Shown: in pieces, positions 7,958 through 18,114 of the stretch
How the letters are laid out: each line of letters starts with the position of its first letter
Numbering within the stretch: position 1 is the stretch's first letter
DNA from: Sphingomonas rosea
Lineage (GTDB): Bacteria > Pseudomonadota > Alphaproteobacteria > Sphingomonadales > Sphingomonadaceae
Assembly (NCBI RefSeq): GCF_039538065.1
Contig: NZ_BAABBR010000001.1
Span: forward strand, 1,402,501-1,466,500
Length of the DNA: 64,000 nucleotides
Reading direction: 5' to 3'
The notes under the pieces: model-generated
What the model saw: the letters and a program-made list of their open reading frames with translations, nothing else
Told to the model about the DNA's origin: nothing
The model's database searches: none
Translations under genes and position numbers: made by a program

Positions 7958-10783
7958 ATGGACGACTACGAGATCGAGCAAGGACCGAGCTGGCAGCGGG
8001 CGAATTGGCCGCTGGAGAGCCTCGACGATCTCAACGGCGGGCTCGATCCCACCCAGGCCGCGATCGAGAAGGTCGCCAAGGGCGCGAAGGACAAGGCCGC
8101 GGCCGGCGGGGCGTCGGACGCCGAGGTCCGCCGTGCGGCCGAGGATTCGATCCGCGCGATGATGCTGATCCGCACCTACCGGGTGCGCGGGCATCTCGCC
8201 GCCGACCTCGATCCGCTGCATCTCAGCCAGCGCGAGCTGCCGGCCGACCTCACGCCCGAATATCACGGCTTCACCGCCGCCGACATGGACCGCCCGATCT
8301 TCATCGGCGGCAATCTCGGGCTCGAGACCGCGACCGTCCGCGAGATCGTCGGGATCCTGCGCAAGAACTACTGCGGCAAGATCGGCCTCGAATATATGCA
8401 CATCAACGACCTGGGGGAGCGCCGCTTCCTCCAGGAACGGATGGAAGGCCGCGACAAGGGCGTGAACTTCACCCCCGAAGGCAAGCAGGCGATCCTCGAG
8501 AAGGTGATCCACGGCGAGCAGTGGGAGAAGTTTCTCGCCCGCAAATATGTCGGGACCAAGCGTTTCGGGCTCGACGGCGGCGAAAGCATGATCCCCGCGC
8601 TCGAGGCGGTGATCAAATATGCCGGTCTCGCGGGTGTCGAGGAGATCGTCGTCGGCATGGCCCACCGCGGCCGCTTGAACGTCCTCGCCAACGTCATGGG
8701 CAAGCCCTACCGCGCGATCTTCAACGAATTCGCCGGCGGCAGCGCCAACCCCAAGGACGTGGGCGGGTCGGGCGACGTCAAATATCACCTCGGCACGTCG
8801 AGCGACCGTGAGTTTGACGGGGTCAAGGTCCACCTATCGCTCCAGGCCAATCCGTCGCACCTCGAGGCGGTCAATCCGGTGGTGCTCGGCAAGGCGCGGG
8901 CGGTGCAGGTCATCAAGGCCGATGGCGAGGGCGACAAGGTCTTGCCGATCCTGCTCCACGGCGATGCGGCCTTCGCCGGCCAAGGCATCGTCTGGGAGTG
9001 CCTGAGCTTCTCGGGGCTCCCGGGCTACGGCACCGGCGGCTGCATCCATTTCGTCATCAACAACCAGGTGGGCTTCACCACCTCGCCGCAGTTCGCGCGT
9101 AGCTCGCCCTATCCGAGCGACGTCGCCAAGGGCATCCAGGCGCCGATCCTCCACGTCAACGGCGACGATCCCGAGGCGGTCACCTTCGCCTGTAAGCTCG
9201 CGACCGAATTCCGCCAGGAGTTCAACCGCGACATCGTGATCGACATGTGGTGCTACCGCCGCTTCGGTCATAACGAAGGCGACGAGCCGAGCTTCACCCA
9301 GCCGCTGATGTACGACGAGATCCGTCGCCATGCGGCGGTGAGCAAGCTCTACGGCGACCGTCTGGTGGCCGAGGGCGTGATCGACCAAGGCTGGCTAGAC
9401 GCCAAGACCAACGAATTCGTCGCGCATCTCGAGAGCGAGTTCGAGGCCGGCGCCAATTATCTGCCGAACAAGGCCGACTGGTTCGAGGGCCGCTGGGCCG
9501 GCCTCAACCGTCCGGCCGAGCCGGTCGAGGGGCGCCGCAACACCGGCACCGCAATCAGCGAAGACGAGGTGGCGAAGCTCGGCCAGGTGCTGACCACCGT
9601 CCCCGCCGACCTCAACGTCCACAAGACGCTGCAGCGCATCCTCGACGCCAAGAAGGCGATGTTCGAGAGTGGGGCGGGCTTCGACTGGGCCACCGCCGAG
9701 GCGCTCGCCTTCGGCGGGCTGATCGCCGAGGGGCACAACGTCCGCCTGTCGGGCCAGGACAGCGGCCGCGGCACCTTCAGCCAGCGTCACGCGGTCTGGA
9801 CCGACCAGAAGGACGGCCACAAGTTCGTGCCGCTGACGACCGTCGAGGGCGGCCGCTTCGAGGTCCGCGACAGCCCGCTCAGCGAGTTCGGCGTGCTCGG
9901 CTTCGAGTATGGCTACAGTCTCGCCGACCCGCGCACGCTGGTGCTGTGGGAAGCGCAGTTCGGTGACTTCGCCAATGGCGCGCAGGTGATCATCGACCAG
10001 TTCATCGCCAGCGGCGAGGCCAAATGGCTGCGCGCGAGCGGGCTGGTGCTGCTGCTCCCGCACGGGTTCGAGGGGCAGGGGCCGGAGCATAGTTCGGCGC
10101 GCCTCGAGCGCTACCTGCAGCTTTGCGCCGAGGACAATCTTCAGGTCGCCAACTGCACCACGCCGGCGAACTATTTCCACCTGCTCCGTCGCCAGCTGCT
10201 GCGCGATTTCCGCAAGCCGTTGGTGGTGATGACGCCCAAGTCGCTGCTCCGCCACAAGCTGGCGGTGTCGAGCGTCGCGGACTTCACCGGCGAATCGCAC
10301 TTCAAGCGGATCCTGTCGGACCTCGCCCCGCCGGCGGAGGGCGAGACCCGCCGCCTCGTCCTCTGCTCGGGCAAGATCGCCTACGAGCTGATCGAGGCGC
10401 GCGACGCGGCCGGCCTGACCGACGTCGAAATTCTGCGGATCGAGCAATTGTACCCGTTCCCGTCCGAGCCTTTGGTCAAGCGCCTCCAGGCGATGCCGGG
10501 GCTGGAGGAAGTCGTCTGGTGCCAGGAAGAGCCGCGCAACAACGGCAGCTGGTTCTTCGTCGAGGAGTATCTCGAGGAATGCCTCAAGGCAGCGGGCAAG
10601 GGCTTCCGTCCGGTCTATGCCGGGCGCTCGGCCTCGGCTTCGCCGGCGACCGGACTTGCCAAGCGGCATGTCGCCGAACAAAGCGCGCTCATTGCGGCGG
10701 CGCTCGGCACGGGAGCGGCCAAGGATGAAGCGGCGAATGCGGCGACCGACACGGTCCGCATTGCCGGCAAAGCGAACGCATAA
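7958..10783 (+). CDS. sucA: 2-oxoglutarate dehydrogenase E1 component
   Basis: This thiamine diphosphate-dependent decarboxylase starts the 2-oxoglutarate dehydrogenase reaction and passes succinyl groups to SucB. It has 941 residues, as expected. A short N-terminal E2-binding segment comes first. The dehydrogenase domain follows, with the substrate/ThDP region GLDGGESMIPALEAVI, the motif GMAHRGRLNVLANVMGK, and the Mg-ThDP binding stretch HVNGDDPEAV. The transketolase-like pyrimidine domain carries SGQDSGRGTFSQRHAV, and the C-terminal domain ends with EEPRNNGSW. AGAGG lies five bases before the ATG. It is co-oriented with sucB nine bases downstream. Confidence 0.98.
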   Translation: MDDYEIEQGPSWQRANWPLESLDDLNGGLDPTQAAIEKVAKGAKDKAAAGGASDAEVRRAAEDSIRAMMLIRTYRVRGHLAADLDPLHLSQRELPADLTPEYHGFTAADMDRPIFIGGNLGLETATVREIVGILRKNYCGKIGLEYMHINDLGERRFLQERMEGRDKGVNFTPEGKQAILEKVIHGEQWEKFLARKYVGTKRFGLDGGESMIPALEAVIKYAGLAGVEEIVVGMAHRGRLNVLANVMGKPYRAIFNEFAGGSANPKDVGGSGDVKYHLGTSSDREFDGVKVHLSLQANPSHLEAVNPVVLGKARAVQVIKADGEGDKVLPILLHGDAAFAGQGIVWECLSFSGLPGYGTGGCIHFVINNQVGFTTSPQFARSSPYPSDVAKGIQAPILHVNGDDPEAVTFACKLATEFRQEFNRDIVIDMWCYRRFGHNEGDEPSFTQPLMYDEIRRHAAVSKLYGDRLVAEGVIDQGWLDAKTNEFVAHLESEFEAGANYLPNKADWFEGRWAGLNRPAEPVEGRRNTGTAISEDEVAKLGQVLTTVPADLNVHKTLQRILDAKKAMFESGAGFDWATAEALAFGGLIAEGHNVRLSGQDSGRGTFSQRHAVWTDQKDGHKFVPLTTVEGGRFEVRDSPLSEFGVLGFEYGYSLADPRTLVLWEAQFGDFANGAQVIIDQFIASGEAKWLRASGLVLLLPHGFEGQGPEHSSARLERYLQLCAEDNLQVANCTTPANYFHLLRRQLLRDFRKPLVVMTPKSLLRHKLAVSSVADFTGESHFKRILSDLAPPAEGETRRLVLCSGKIAYELIEARDAAGLTDVEILRIEQLYPFPSEPLVKRLQAMPGLEEVVWCQEEPRNNGSWFFVEEYLEECLKAAGKGFRPVYAGRSASASPATGLAKRHVAEQSALIAAALGTGAAKDEAANAATDTVRIAGKANA

Positions 10784-10792
10784 GGAAGAGCC

Positions 10793-12034
<1,242 letters not shown>

Positions 12035-12043
12035 GATTTGAAC

Positions 12044-13435
12044 ATGGCTGATTACGATTACGACGTCCTCGTCATTGGCGCCGGTCCCGGTGGCTACGTG
12101 GCCGCGATCCGCGCCGCGCAGCTCGGGCTCAAGACCGCCTGCGCCGAAAGCCGCGAGACGCTGGGCGGGACCTGCCTCAACGTCGGCTGCATTCCCTCCA
12201 AGGCGCTGCTGCACGCGAGCGAGCTGTTCGAGGAAGCCGCGCACGGCCACATGGCCAAGTGGGGCATCACCGGCGAGTTCAAGTTCGACCTCGCCAAGAT
12301 GCACGACGGCCGTCGCGAGGCTGTCGGCGGCCTCACCAAGGGCGTCGAGTTCCTCTTCAAGAAGAACAAGGTGACCTGGCTCAAGGGCCTCGCCAAGTTC
12401 ACCGGCACCGACAGCGTCGAGGTCGCCGGCCAGCAGGTGCGCGCGAAGAACATCGTGGTCGCCACCGGCTCGTCGGTCACCCCGCTTCCGGGCGTCACCG
12501 TGGACCAGCAGCGCATCGTCGATTCGACCGGCGCGCTCGAGCTTCCGGAAGTGCCGAGCCACTTGGTCGTCATCGGCGGCGGCGTGATCGGGCTCGAGCT
12601 GGGAAGCGTCTGGCGGCGGCTCGGGGCGAAGGTCACGGTGGTTGAGTATCTCGACCAGATCCTGCCGGGCATGGACGAGGAAATCCGCAAGGAATCGAAC
12701 AAGATCTTCAAGAAGCAGGGCTTCGAATACAAGCTCGGCACCAAGGTCACCGGCGCCGAAGTGGTCGGGGACGGCGTCCGCGTGACGGTCGAGCCGGCCA
12801 AGGGCGGTGCGGCCGAGACCATCGAGGCGAGCCACGTTCTGGTGTCGATCGGGCGGCGCCCGAACACCGATGGCCTCGGGCTTGAGGCGGCGGGCCTTCA
12901 GCTCAACGCCAAGGGACAGATCGAGACCGACCACAGCTTCCGCACGAGCGTGCCCGGCATCTGGGCGATCGGCGACGTCATCCCCGGCCCGATGCTCGCG
13001 CACAAGGCCGAGGACGAGGGCATTGCGGTGGCCGAGAATATCGCCGGTCTGACCGGCATCGTGAACCATGCGATCATCCCGTCGGTGGTCTACACCACGC
13101 CGGAAATCGCAGGTGTCGGCCTGACCGAGGAGCAGGCGCGCGCCGGCGGCGAGGTCAAGGTCGGCAAGTTCCCGATGATGGCCAACAGCCGCGCCAAGAC
13201 CAACGGCGAGCCCGACGGCCTCGTCAAGGTGATCGCCGACGCCAAGACCGACCGCGTGCTCGGCGTGTGGATGATCAACAACCTTGCCGGCACGATGATC
13301 GCGCAGGCCGCGCAGGCAATGGAATTCGGCGCCACGAGCGAGGACATCGCCTACACCTGCCACGCCCACCCGACGCATGCCGAAGCCTTCAAGGAAGCGG
13401 CGATGGCGGTGCAGGGCAAGCCGATCCACGTCTGA
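12044..13435 (+). CDS. lpdA: Dihydrolipoyl dehydrogenase (E3)
   Basis: This FAD enzyme reoxidises dihydrolipoamide with NAD+ for the 2-oxoacid dehydrogenase complexes. The 463 residues include the FAD-binding motif GAGPGGY near residue 12 and the redox disulfide C44/C49 in GGTCLNVGCIPSK. The NAD-binding motif GGGVIGLELGS and the C-terminal His-Glu pair in HAHPTHAEAF are also present. I chose the ATG at 12044, with AGGAT upstream, over an in-frame TTG at 12038. It lies nine bases past sucB, so this E3 is probably dedicated to SucAB. The next gene starts four bases downstream. Confidence 0.97.
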   Translation: MADYDYDVLVIGAGPGGYVAAIRAAQLGLKTACAESRETLGGTCLNVGCIPSKALLHASELFEEAAHGHMAKWGITGEFKFDLAKMHDGRREAVGGLTKGVEFLFKKNKVTWLKGLAKFTGTDSVEVAGQQVRAKNIVVATGSSVTPLPGVTVDQQRIVDSTGALELPEVPSHLVVIGGGVIGLELGSVWRRLGAKVTVVEYLDQILPGMDEEIRKESNKIFKKQGFEYKLGTKVTGAEVVGDGVRVTVEPAKGGAAETIEASHVLVSIGRRPNTDGLGLEAAGLQLNAKGQIETDHSFRTSVPGIWAIGDVIPGPMLAHKAEDEGIAVAENIAGLTGIVNHAIIPSVVYTTPEIAGVGLTEEQARAGGEVKVGKFPMMANSRAKTNGEPDGLVKVIADAKTDRVLGVWMINNLAGTMIAQAAQAMEFGATSEDIAYTCHAHPTHAEAFKEAAMAVQGKPIHV

Positions 13436-13438
13436 ACC

Positions 13439-14194
13439 ATGACTGACGTCGTCCCCGTTGAGGCGGGGACCTCAGGCGACAGGATGCCGAGGTCCCCGCC
13501 TGCGCGGGGACGACGTTCGTTTCGCGCGACCCTTCGCCGCTGGCACGTCTGGCTAGGCTGGATCGTCGGGCTACCGCTTCTGTTCTGGACCCTGTCGGGC
13601 CTCGTGATGGTGTGGAAGCCGATCGAGGAAACGCGCGGGAGCAACCTGCTGCGGCCCGCCGATCCGGTGACGCTGACCCGGCCGGCGGTGCTTCCGGGTG
13701 CGGTCGCCGGCCTGCCCCTGGCGAAGGTCGCGCTCGAGCAACGCGCCGCCGGCCCGCGCTGGGTGATCGAGGTGCGCAAGGGGCCGACGCGGCTGGCCGA
13801 TCCGCTTACCGGCACATTGCTCGGCCCGGCGAGCGCCGCCGATGCGGCGGCCGAGGTCACGCATCGCTATACGGGCACGGCCCGCATCGCTTCGGTCACG
13901 CGCACCAGCGCCGACGCGCCGCCGCTCGAATTGAGGCGGCCGATCGACGCCTGGGCGGTGACGATGAGCGACGGCACCCGTTTCTACGTCGACGCCGCGA
14001 CCGGCGGGGTGGTGGCGACGCGCACCGGCTGGTGGCGCTTCTACGACTGGATGTGGGGGCTTCACATCATGGACCTCCAAGAACGCGAGGACACGCATCA
14101 CCCGCTGCTGATCGGCTTTGCTGCGGTGTCGCTGCTGAGTGTCATCATGGCGCTGGTCCTGCTGCCGCTGGTAAGCCGCCGCCGCCGCTCCTAG
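13439..14194 (+). CDS. PepSY-domain membrane protein
   Basis: This is a 251-residue inner-membrane protein with one N-terminal membrane helix (WLGWIVGLPLLFWTLSGLVMVW), a periplasmic region with PepSY-like segments, and a C-terminal helix (LLIGFAAVSLLSVIMALVLLPLV). The conserved YDWMWGLHIMDL stretch precedes the last helix. Such proteins are often linked to iron uptake or ferric reduction; nothing here shows the role. The first 25 or so codons coincide with a palindromic repeat (13447-13515). No ATG, GTG or TTG start codon follows the repeat before the first helix, so the repeat appears to be translated. The gene follows lpdA by three bases. Confidence 0.8.
   Translation: MTDVVPVEAGTSGDRMPRSPPARGRRSFRATLRRWHVWLGWIVGLPLLFWTLSGLVMVWKPIEETRGSNLLRPADPVTLTRPAVLPGAVAGLPLAKVALEQRAAGPRWVIEVRKGPTRLADPLTGTLLGPASAADAAAEVTHRYTGTARIASVTRTSADAPPLELRRPIDAWAVTMSDGTRFYVDAATGGVVATRTGWWRFYDWMWGLHIMDLQEREDTHHPLLIGFAAVSLLSVIMALVLLPLVSRRRRS
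13447..13515. repeat. Palindromic repeat inside the PepSY gene 5' end
   Basis: A nested palindrome of about 69 bases. Hairpin one is GTCCCCG (13451-13457) with CGGGGAC (13464-13470). Hairpin two is GTCCCCGC (13492-13499) with GCGGGGAC (13504-13511). The outer arms CGTCGTCCCCG (13447-13457) and CGGGGACGACG (13505-13515) are perfect complements, as are CGGGGACCTC (13464-13473) and GAGGTCCCCG (13489-13498). It shares the core GAGGTCCCCGCC with the repeat at 22028. Confidence 0.8.
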
Positions 14195-14203
14195 ATAACG
14201 GTC

Positions 14204-15628
14204 ATGGGATATGAAGCCGAGCTCAAGCTCTTCATCGACGGCGCCTGGCGCCAGGGGGAGGGCGACCGCGCGCCCGTGATCAATCCGGCGACGGGCGGCA
14301 CCATCGCCGAACTGCCGCTCGCCAGTACGGCCGAACTCGACGAGGCGCTCGAGGCCGCCAACCGGGCCTGGCCCGCGTGGCGGGCGACCGACGTCGAGAC
14401 CCGCGGCGCGATCCTGCACAAGGCCGCCGCCCTGATGCGCGAGCGCGCGCCGGCGATCGGAATGATGCTGACGCAGGAGCAGGGCAAGCCGCTCCAGGAG
14501 GCCGTCGGCGAAGTCTATGGCGCCGCGCAGATGTTCGACTATTTCGCCGAGGAGGCGAAGCGGCAGGGCGGGCGCGTTCTGGTCCGTCCTGCGGGACAGC
14601 GCTCGATCGTCATTCCGCAACCCGTGGGTCCGACCGCGACCTTCACGCCCTGGAATTTCCCCATCTATCTCCTCGCCAAGAAGGTCGCCGCGGCGCTGGC
14701 GGCGGGCTGCACCGTCATCTCCAAGCCGCCTGAGGAAACCCCCGGCTGCACCGGTGCCATGGCCAAGGCGCTCGACGACGCGGGCATTCCCAAGGGTGTG
14801 TTCCAGCTGGTTCACGGCGTGCCCGACACCGTCTCGCGCCACCTCATCGGCAGCCCGGTCATCCGCAAGATCAGCTTCACCGGCTCGACCGGGGTCGGCA
14901 AGCACCTGATGAAGCTCGCCGCCGACGGCATGAAGCGCATCACCATGGAACTCGGTGGCCACGCACCCGTGCTGGTGTTCGACGACTGCGACCTCGACAA
15001 GACACTCGACATGCTCGTCCCGCAGAAGTTCCGGAACGCCGGCCAGGTGTGCGTGTCGCCCACCCGCTTCTACGTCCAGGAAGGCATTTACGACGCCTTC
15101 GCCAAGGGCTTCGCCGAGCGCACTGCGAAGGTGAAGGTCGGCAACGGGCTCGAGGACGGCATCGCCATGGGCCCGCTCGCGAACGAGCGGCGGCTTCCGG
15201 CAATCGCGGGGCTGGTCGAGGACGCCCGGGCCAAGGGCGCGCGCGTGCTTGCGGGCGGCGAGGCCGGTGACGGCGGCTTCTTCTTCCAGCCGACCGTCCT
15301 CGCCGACGTCCCCAACGACGCGCAGGCGATGAACGTCGAGCCGTTCGGTCCGGTGGCGCTTATGCGCTCCTTCAAGACCGAGGACGAAGCGCTCGACGAG
15401 GCGAACCGGCTACCCTTCGGTCTCGCCGCCTTCGTCTTCACCGAGAACGGCCGCCGCGCCAACCGCCTCGGCGACGGGATCGAGAGCGGCATGGTGGGGA
15501 TCAATACCTTCGCCATCTCGAGCGCGGACGCGCCGTTTGGCGGGGTCAAGGAATCGGGCTCGGGCTCCGAGGGCGGGGTCGAGGGCCTCGCGAGCTATCA
15601 GGTGACCAAGGCCATCCACCAGGCGTGA
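14204..15628 (+). CDS. gabD: NAD(P)-dependent succinate-semialdehyde dehydrogenase
   Basis: This aldehyde dehydrogenase of 474 residues most closely resembles succinate-semialdehyde dehydrogenases, which yield succinate for the TCA cycle. The cofactor region FTPWNFPIYLLAKKVAAALAA and the glycine motif FTGSTGVGK are clear. The general base is E249 in MELGGHAPV, and the catalytic cysteine is about C283 in NAGQVCVSPTR. Substrate choice within the superfamily cannot be proven from sequence. The symbol reflects family resemblance and the position beside TCA genes. No 4-aminobutyrate transaminase is nearby. The last four bases overlap the GTG start of the next gene. Confidence 0.8.
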   Translation: MGYEAELKLFIDGAWRQGEGDRAPVINPATGGTIAELPLASTAELDEALEAANRAWPAWRATDVETRGAILHKAAALMRERAPAIGMMLTQEQGKPLQEAVGEVYGAAQMFDYFAEEAKRQGGRVLVRPAGQRSIVIPQPVGPTATFTPWNFPIYLLAKKVAAALAAGCTVISKPPEETPGCTGAMAKALDDAGIPKGVFQLVHGVPDTVSRHLIGSPVIRKISFTGSTGVGKHLMKLAADGMKRITMELGGHAPVLVFDDCDLDKTLDMLVPQKFRNAGQVCVSPTRFYVQEGIYDAFAKGFAERTAKVKVGNGLEDGIAMGPLANERRLPAIAGLVEDARAKGARVLAGGEAGDGGFFFQPTVLADVPNDAQAMNVEPFGPVALMRSFKTEDEALDEANRLPFGLAAFVFTENGRRANRLGDGIESGMVGINTFAISSADAPFGGVKESGSGSEGGVEGLASYQVTKAIHQA

Positions 15629-15984
15629 GCGGGCGGCTGACCGCCACCGGCGCCGTGCTCGCCGCGCTCGCGGTGGGGTTCGGCGCGTTCGGCGCGCATG
15701 CGTTGAAGGGGCAGTTCGATGCCGAAGCGCTCGGCTGGTGGCAGACGGCGGTGGCCTATCTCCTGCCGCATGCCGTCGCGGTGGTCGCGATCGGTCTGGC
15801 GAAGCGGCCGCGGCTGGCGCTTGCCGCGTGGTTGCTCGCGGGCGGGGCGGCGCTCTTCGCCGCGACCCTGTTCGCCATGGCGCTGGGGGCGCCGCGCTGG
15901 TTCGGCGCGATCACGCCGCTCGGCGGCACCGCCATGATTGCGGGCTGGCTGCTGCTCGGCTGGCGGGCCTTGAAGGAGGATTGA
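15625..15984 (+). CDS. DUF423 family small membrane protein
   Basis: This 119-residue protein has four predicted membrane helices. The N-terminal helix GAVLAALAVGFGAFGAHALKG is followed by the segment WWQTAVAYLLPHAVA. The pattern FGAFGAHALK is the signature of the DUF423 (YgdD-like) family, whose function is unknown. The GTG start overlaps the stop of the aldehyde dehydrogenase (GTGA), suggesting coupled translation. Confidence 0.85.
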   Translation: MSGRLTATGAVLAALAVGFGAFGAHALKGQFDAEALGWWQTAVAYLLPHAVAVVAIGLAKRPRLALAAWLLAGGAALFAATLFAMALGAPRWFGAITPLGGTAMIAGWLLLGWRALKED

Positions 15985-16046
15985 GGCCCCGCTAATCCGG
16001 CGCCGCCCATGTGCTCGGGCGAACGCACTCTTGCCTGAGGAAGCGA

Positions 16047-16961
16047 ATGCCCGAGCTTGCCATTGTCTATGAGCATCCCCTGTGGTTCGAACCGCTTTTC
16101 GCGGCGCTCGACCGGGCGGGAATCGACTTCGTGAAGATCCCGATCGGCGACCATGGCTTCGATCCCGCCGGCTCGCCCCCGCCCGCGCGCGTCATCTTCA
16201 ACCGTGTCGCCATGTCGAGTTTCCTGCGCGAGCCCGAGCATCCGCTTTACCATGCGATGGCGCTGTTCGACCATTGGCGGCGGCAGGGCGCGACGGTGCT
16301 CAACGGGCCCGAGGTGATGGCGATCGACAGCAGCAAGGCGCGGCAATTGTCGCTGCTTTCCACGCTCGGGCTCGCGACGCCGCGCACCCGTGTCGTCCAC
16401 CGCGCCGCCGACCTCGAGCGCGAGGCCGAGGCGATCGGCTACCCGCTGCTGGTCAAGGCCAATGTCGGCGGCTCGGGCGCCGGGATCATGCGCTTCGACA
16501 GCGCCGCCGAACTCAGCGCCGTGGTCGCGGCGGGCGAGGCACCGAGTTCGGTCGATCGGGTGCTGCTGGTGCAGGAAGCGATTCCCGCGCGCGACGGCGT
16601 CATCTGGCGGATCGAGACGCTCGGCGGCCAATTCCTCTACGCGATCACCGTCGATGGCGCGGGACAGTTCGACCTTTGCCCGGCCGACGCCTGCGACGAC
16701 GAGCGTGGCACCCCCATCGCCATGACCGCCTTCGATCCGCCGCCGGAGATCGTCGCCGGGGCCGAGCGGGTCGCGGCGGCGATCGGCATGGACGTCGGCG
16801 GGGTCGAGGTGATGGTCGACGACCGCGACGGGACGCCCAAATTCTATGACATCAACGCGCTGTCGAACTTCGTCGCGCGGCCGGTCGAGGTGCTGGGCTG
16901 GGACCCGCACGACCGGCTGGTCGAATGGCTCAAGGCGCGGATCGCGGAGGCTGGCAAATGA
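16047..16961 (+). CDS. ATP-grasp domain protein (RimK-like)
   Basis: This 304-residue ATP-grasp protein resembles the RimK group of carboxylate-amine ligases. A pre-grasp domain fills about residues 1-100. The nucleotide-binding part contains PLLVKANVGGSGAGIMRF, and VLLVQEAIPARDGVIWRI follows. A metal-binding end-piece carries the acidic/Asn pattern in FYDINALSNFV. Such enzymes join an acid to an amine through an acyl phosphate; the substrate is unknown here. GAGG lies upstream of the ATG. Its stop overlaps the start of a flavin monooxygenase gene (ATGA), so the two probably act in one pathway. Confidence 0.82.
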   Translation: MPELAIVYEHPLWFEPLFAALDRAGIDFVKIPIGDHGFDPAGSPPPARVIFNRVAMSSFLREPEHPLYHAMALFDHWRRQGATVLNGPEVMAIDSSKARQLSLLSTLGLATPRTRVVHRAADLEREAEAIGYPLLVKANVGGSGAGIMRFDSAAELSAVVAAGEAPSSVDRVLLVQEAIPARDGVIWRIETLGGQFLYAITVDGAGQFDLCPADACDDERGTPIAMTAFDPPPEIVAGAERVAAAIGMDVGGVEVMVDDRDGTPKFYDINALSNFVARPVEVLGWDPHDRLVEWLKARIAEAGK

Positions 16962-17992
16962 GGTTCGGTTACTGGATGCCCGTGTTCGGCGGCTGGCTTC
17001 GCAACGATCCCGACGAGGGGCCAGCGGCGAGCTGGGAGGCCGTTCGCGACCTGACCCTTCGCTCGGAGGAAAAGGGCTGGGACCTGTCGCTCATCGCCGA
17101 GCTCTACCTTAACGACATCAAGGGGATCGAGCAGCCCGCGCTGGATGCGTGGAGCACGGCCGCGGCGCTCGCGGCGGTGACACGGTCGATCGAGCTGATG
17201 GTCGCGGTCCGACCCAATTTCCATCATCCGGCGCTGCTCGCCAAGCAGGCGGCCAACATCGACCGCATCTCGGGCGGGCGCCTCGCGCTCAATGTCGTCT
17301 CGAGCTGGTGGAAGGCGGAGGCCGAGCAATATGGCCTCGCCTTCGACCAGCATGACGACCGTTACGCGCGGACCGCCGAGTGGCTGACCGTGGTCGACGG
17401 GCTGTGGCGCGATGAGCGCTTCACCCATGAGGGCGAGCGCTACCGGCTGAAGGACGCCATCGTCGCGCCCAAGCCGGTGCGGCGGCCGGTGGTCTATGCC
17501 GGCGGCGAGAGCGAGGCGGCCAAGACGCTGATCGCCACCCAGTGCGACGCTTATGTGATGCACGGCGATCCGGTCGAGGCGATCGCGCCCAAGATCGCCG
17601 ACATGCGCGCGCGGCGCGAAAAGGCGGGCGGGCCGCCGATGCCGTTCGGCATGGCCGCTTACGTCATCGTCCGCGAAACCGAGGCGGCGGCGCAGGCCGA
17701 GCTCGAGCGGATCACCGCCATGCCCAGCGAGCCGCCGCCCGGCTTCGCCAATTTCGACCAGTGGCTGAGCGGGACCGAGCTCGAGCGCACGCTCAAGCTG
17801 CAGGAATATAGCGTCTCGAACCGCGGGCTTCGTCCCAACCTCGTCGGCACTCCCGAGCAGATCGCCGATCGAATCCGGGCCTATGAGGCCGTGGGGCTCG
17901 ACCTGCTGCTCCTCCAGATGAGCCCGCAGGCGGAGGAAATGGACCGTTTCGCCGACACCGTCATGGCGCCGATGAAGGCCGGAAAGCTGTAG
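16958..17992 (+). CDS. LLM-class flavin-dependent monooxygenase (SsuD-like)
   Basis: This is a luciferase-like TIM-barrel enzyme of 344 residues using reduced FMN or a related flavin. The N-terminus FGYWMPVFGGW and the run DRISGGRLALNVVSSWW match the alkanesulfonate monooxygenase group. The C-terminus has VGTPEQIADRIRAYEAVG, also typical. The substrate might be a sulfonate or another oxidisable small molecule. No flavin reductase or transporter is adjacent. The ATG at 16958 overlaps the stop of the ATP-grasp gene by four bases. That coupling is unusual and is the best clue to its function. Confidence 0.85.
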   Translation: MRFGYWMPVFGGWLRNDPDEGPAASWEAVRDLTLRSEEKGWDLSLIAELYLNDIKGIEQPALDAWSTAAALAAVTRSIELMVAVRPNFHHPALLAKQAANIDRISGGRLALNVVSSWWKAEAEQYGLAFDQHDDRYARTAEWLTVVDGLWRDERFTHEGERYRLKDAIVAPKPVRRPVVYAGGESEAAKTLIATQCDAYVMHGDPVEAIAPKIADMRARREKAGGPPMPFGMAAYVIVRETEAAAQAELERITAMPSEPPPGFANFDQWLSGTELERTLKLQEYSVSNRGLRPNLVGTPEQIADRIRAYEAVGLDLLLLQMSPQAEEMDRFADTVMAPMKAGKL

Positions 17993-18114
17993 TGCTGACC
18001 CGAAGCGGTACAGTCTTTGGGCTTAACCAATTTCGGTAGGGAGCGGGGCCTTTCCATGCGCGTTGGTGGAGCGCATAAACACTTTCGTAACCATCTTGCG
18101 ACGAAGGCCCCCAG

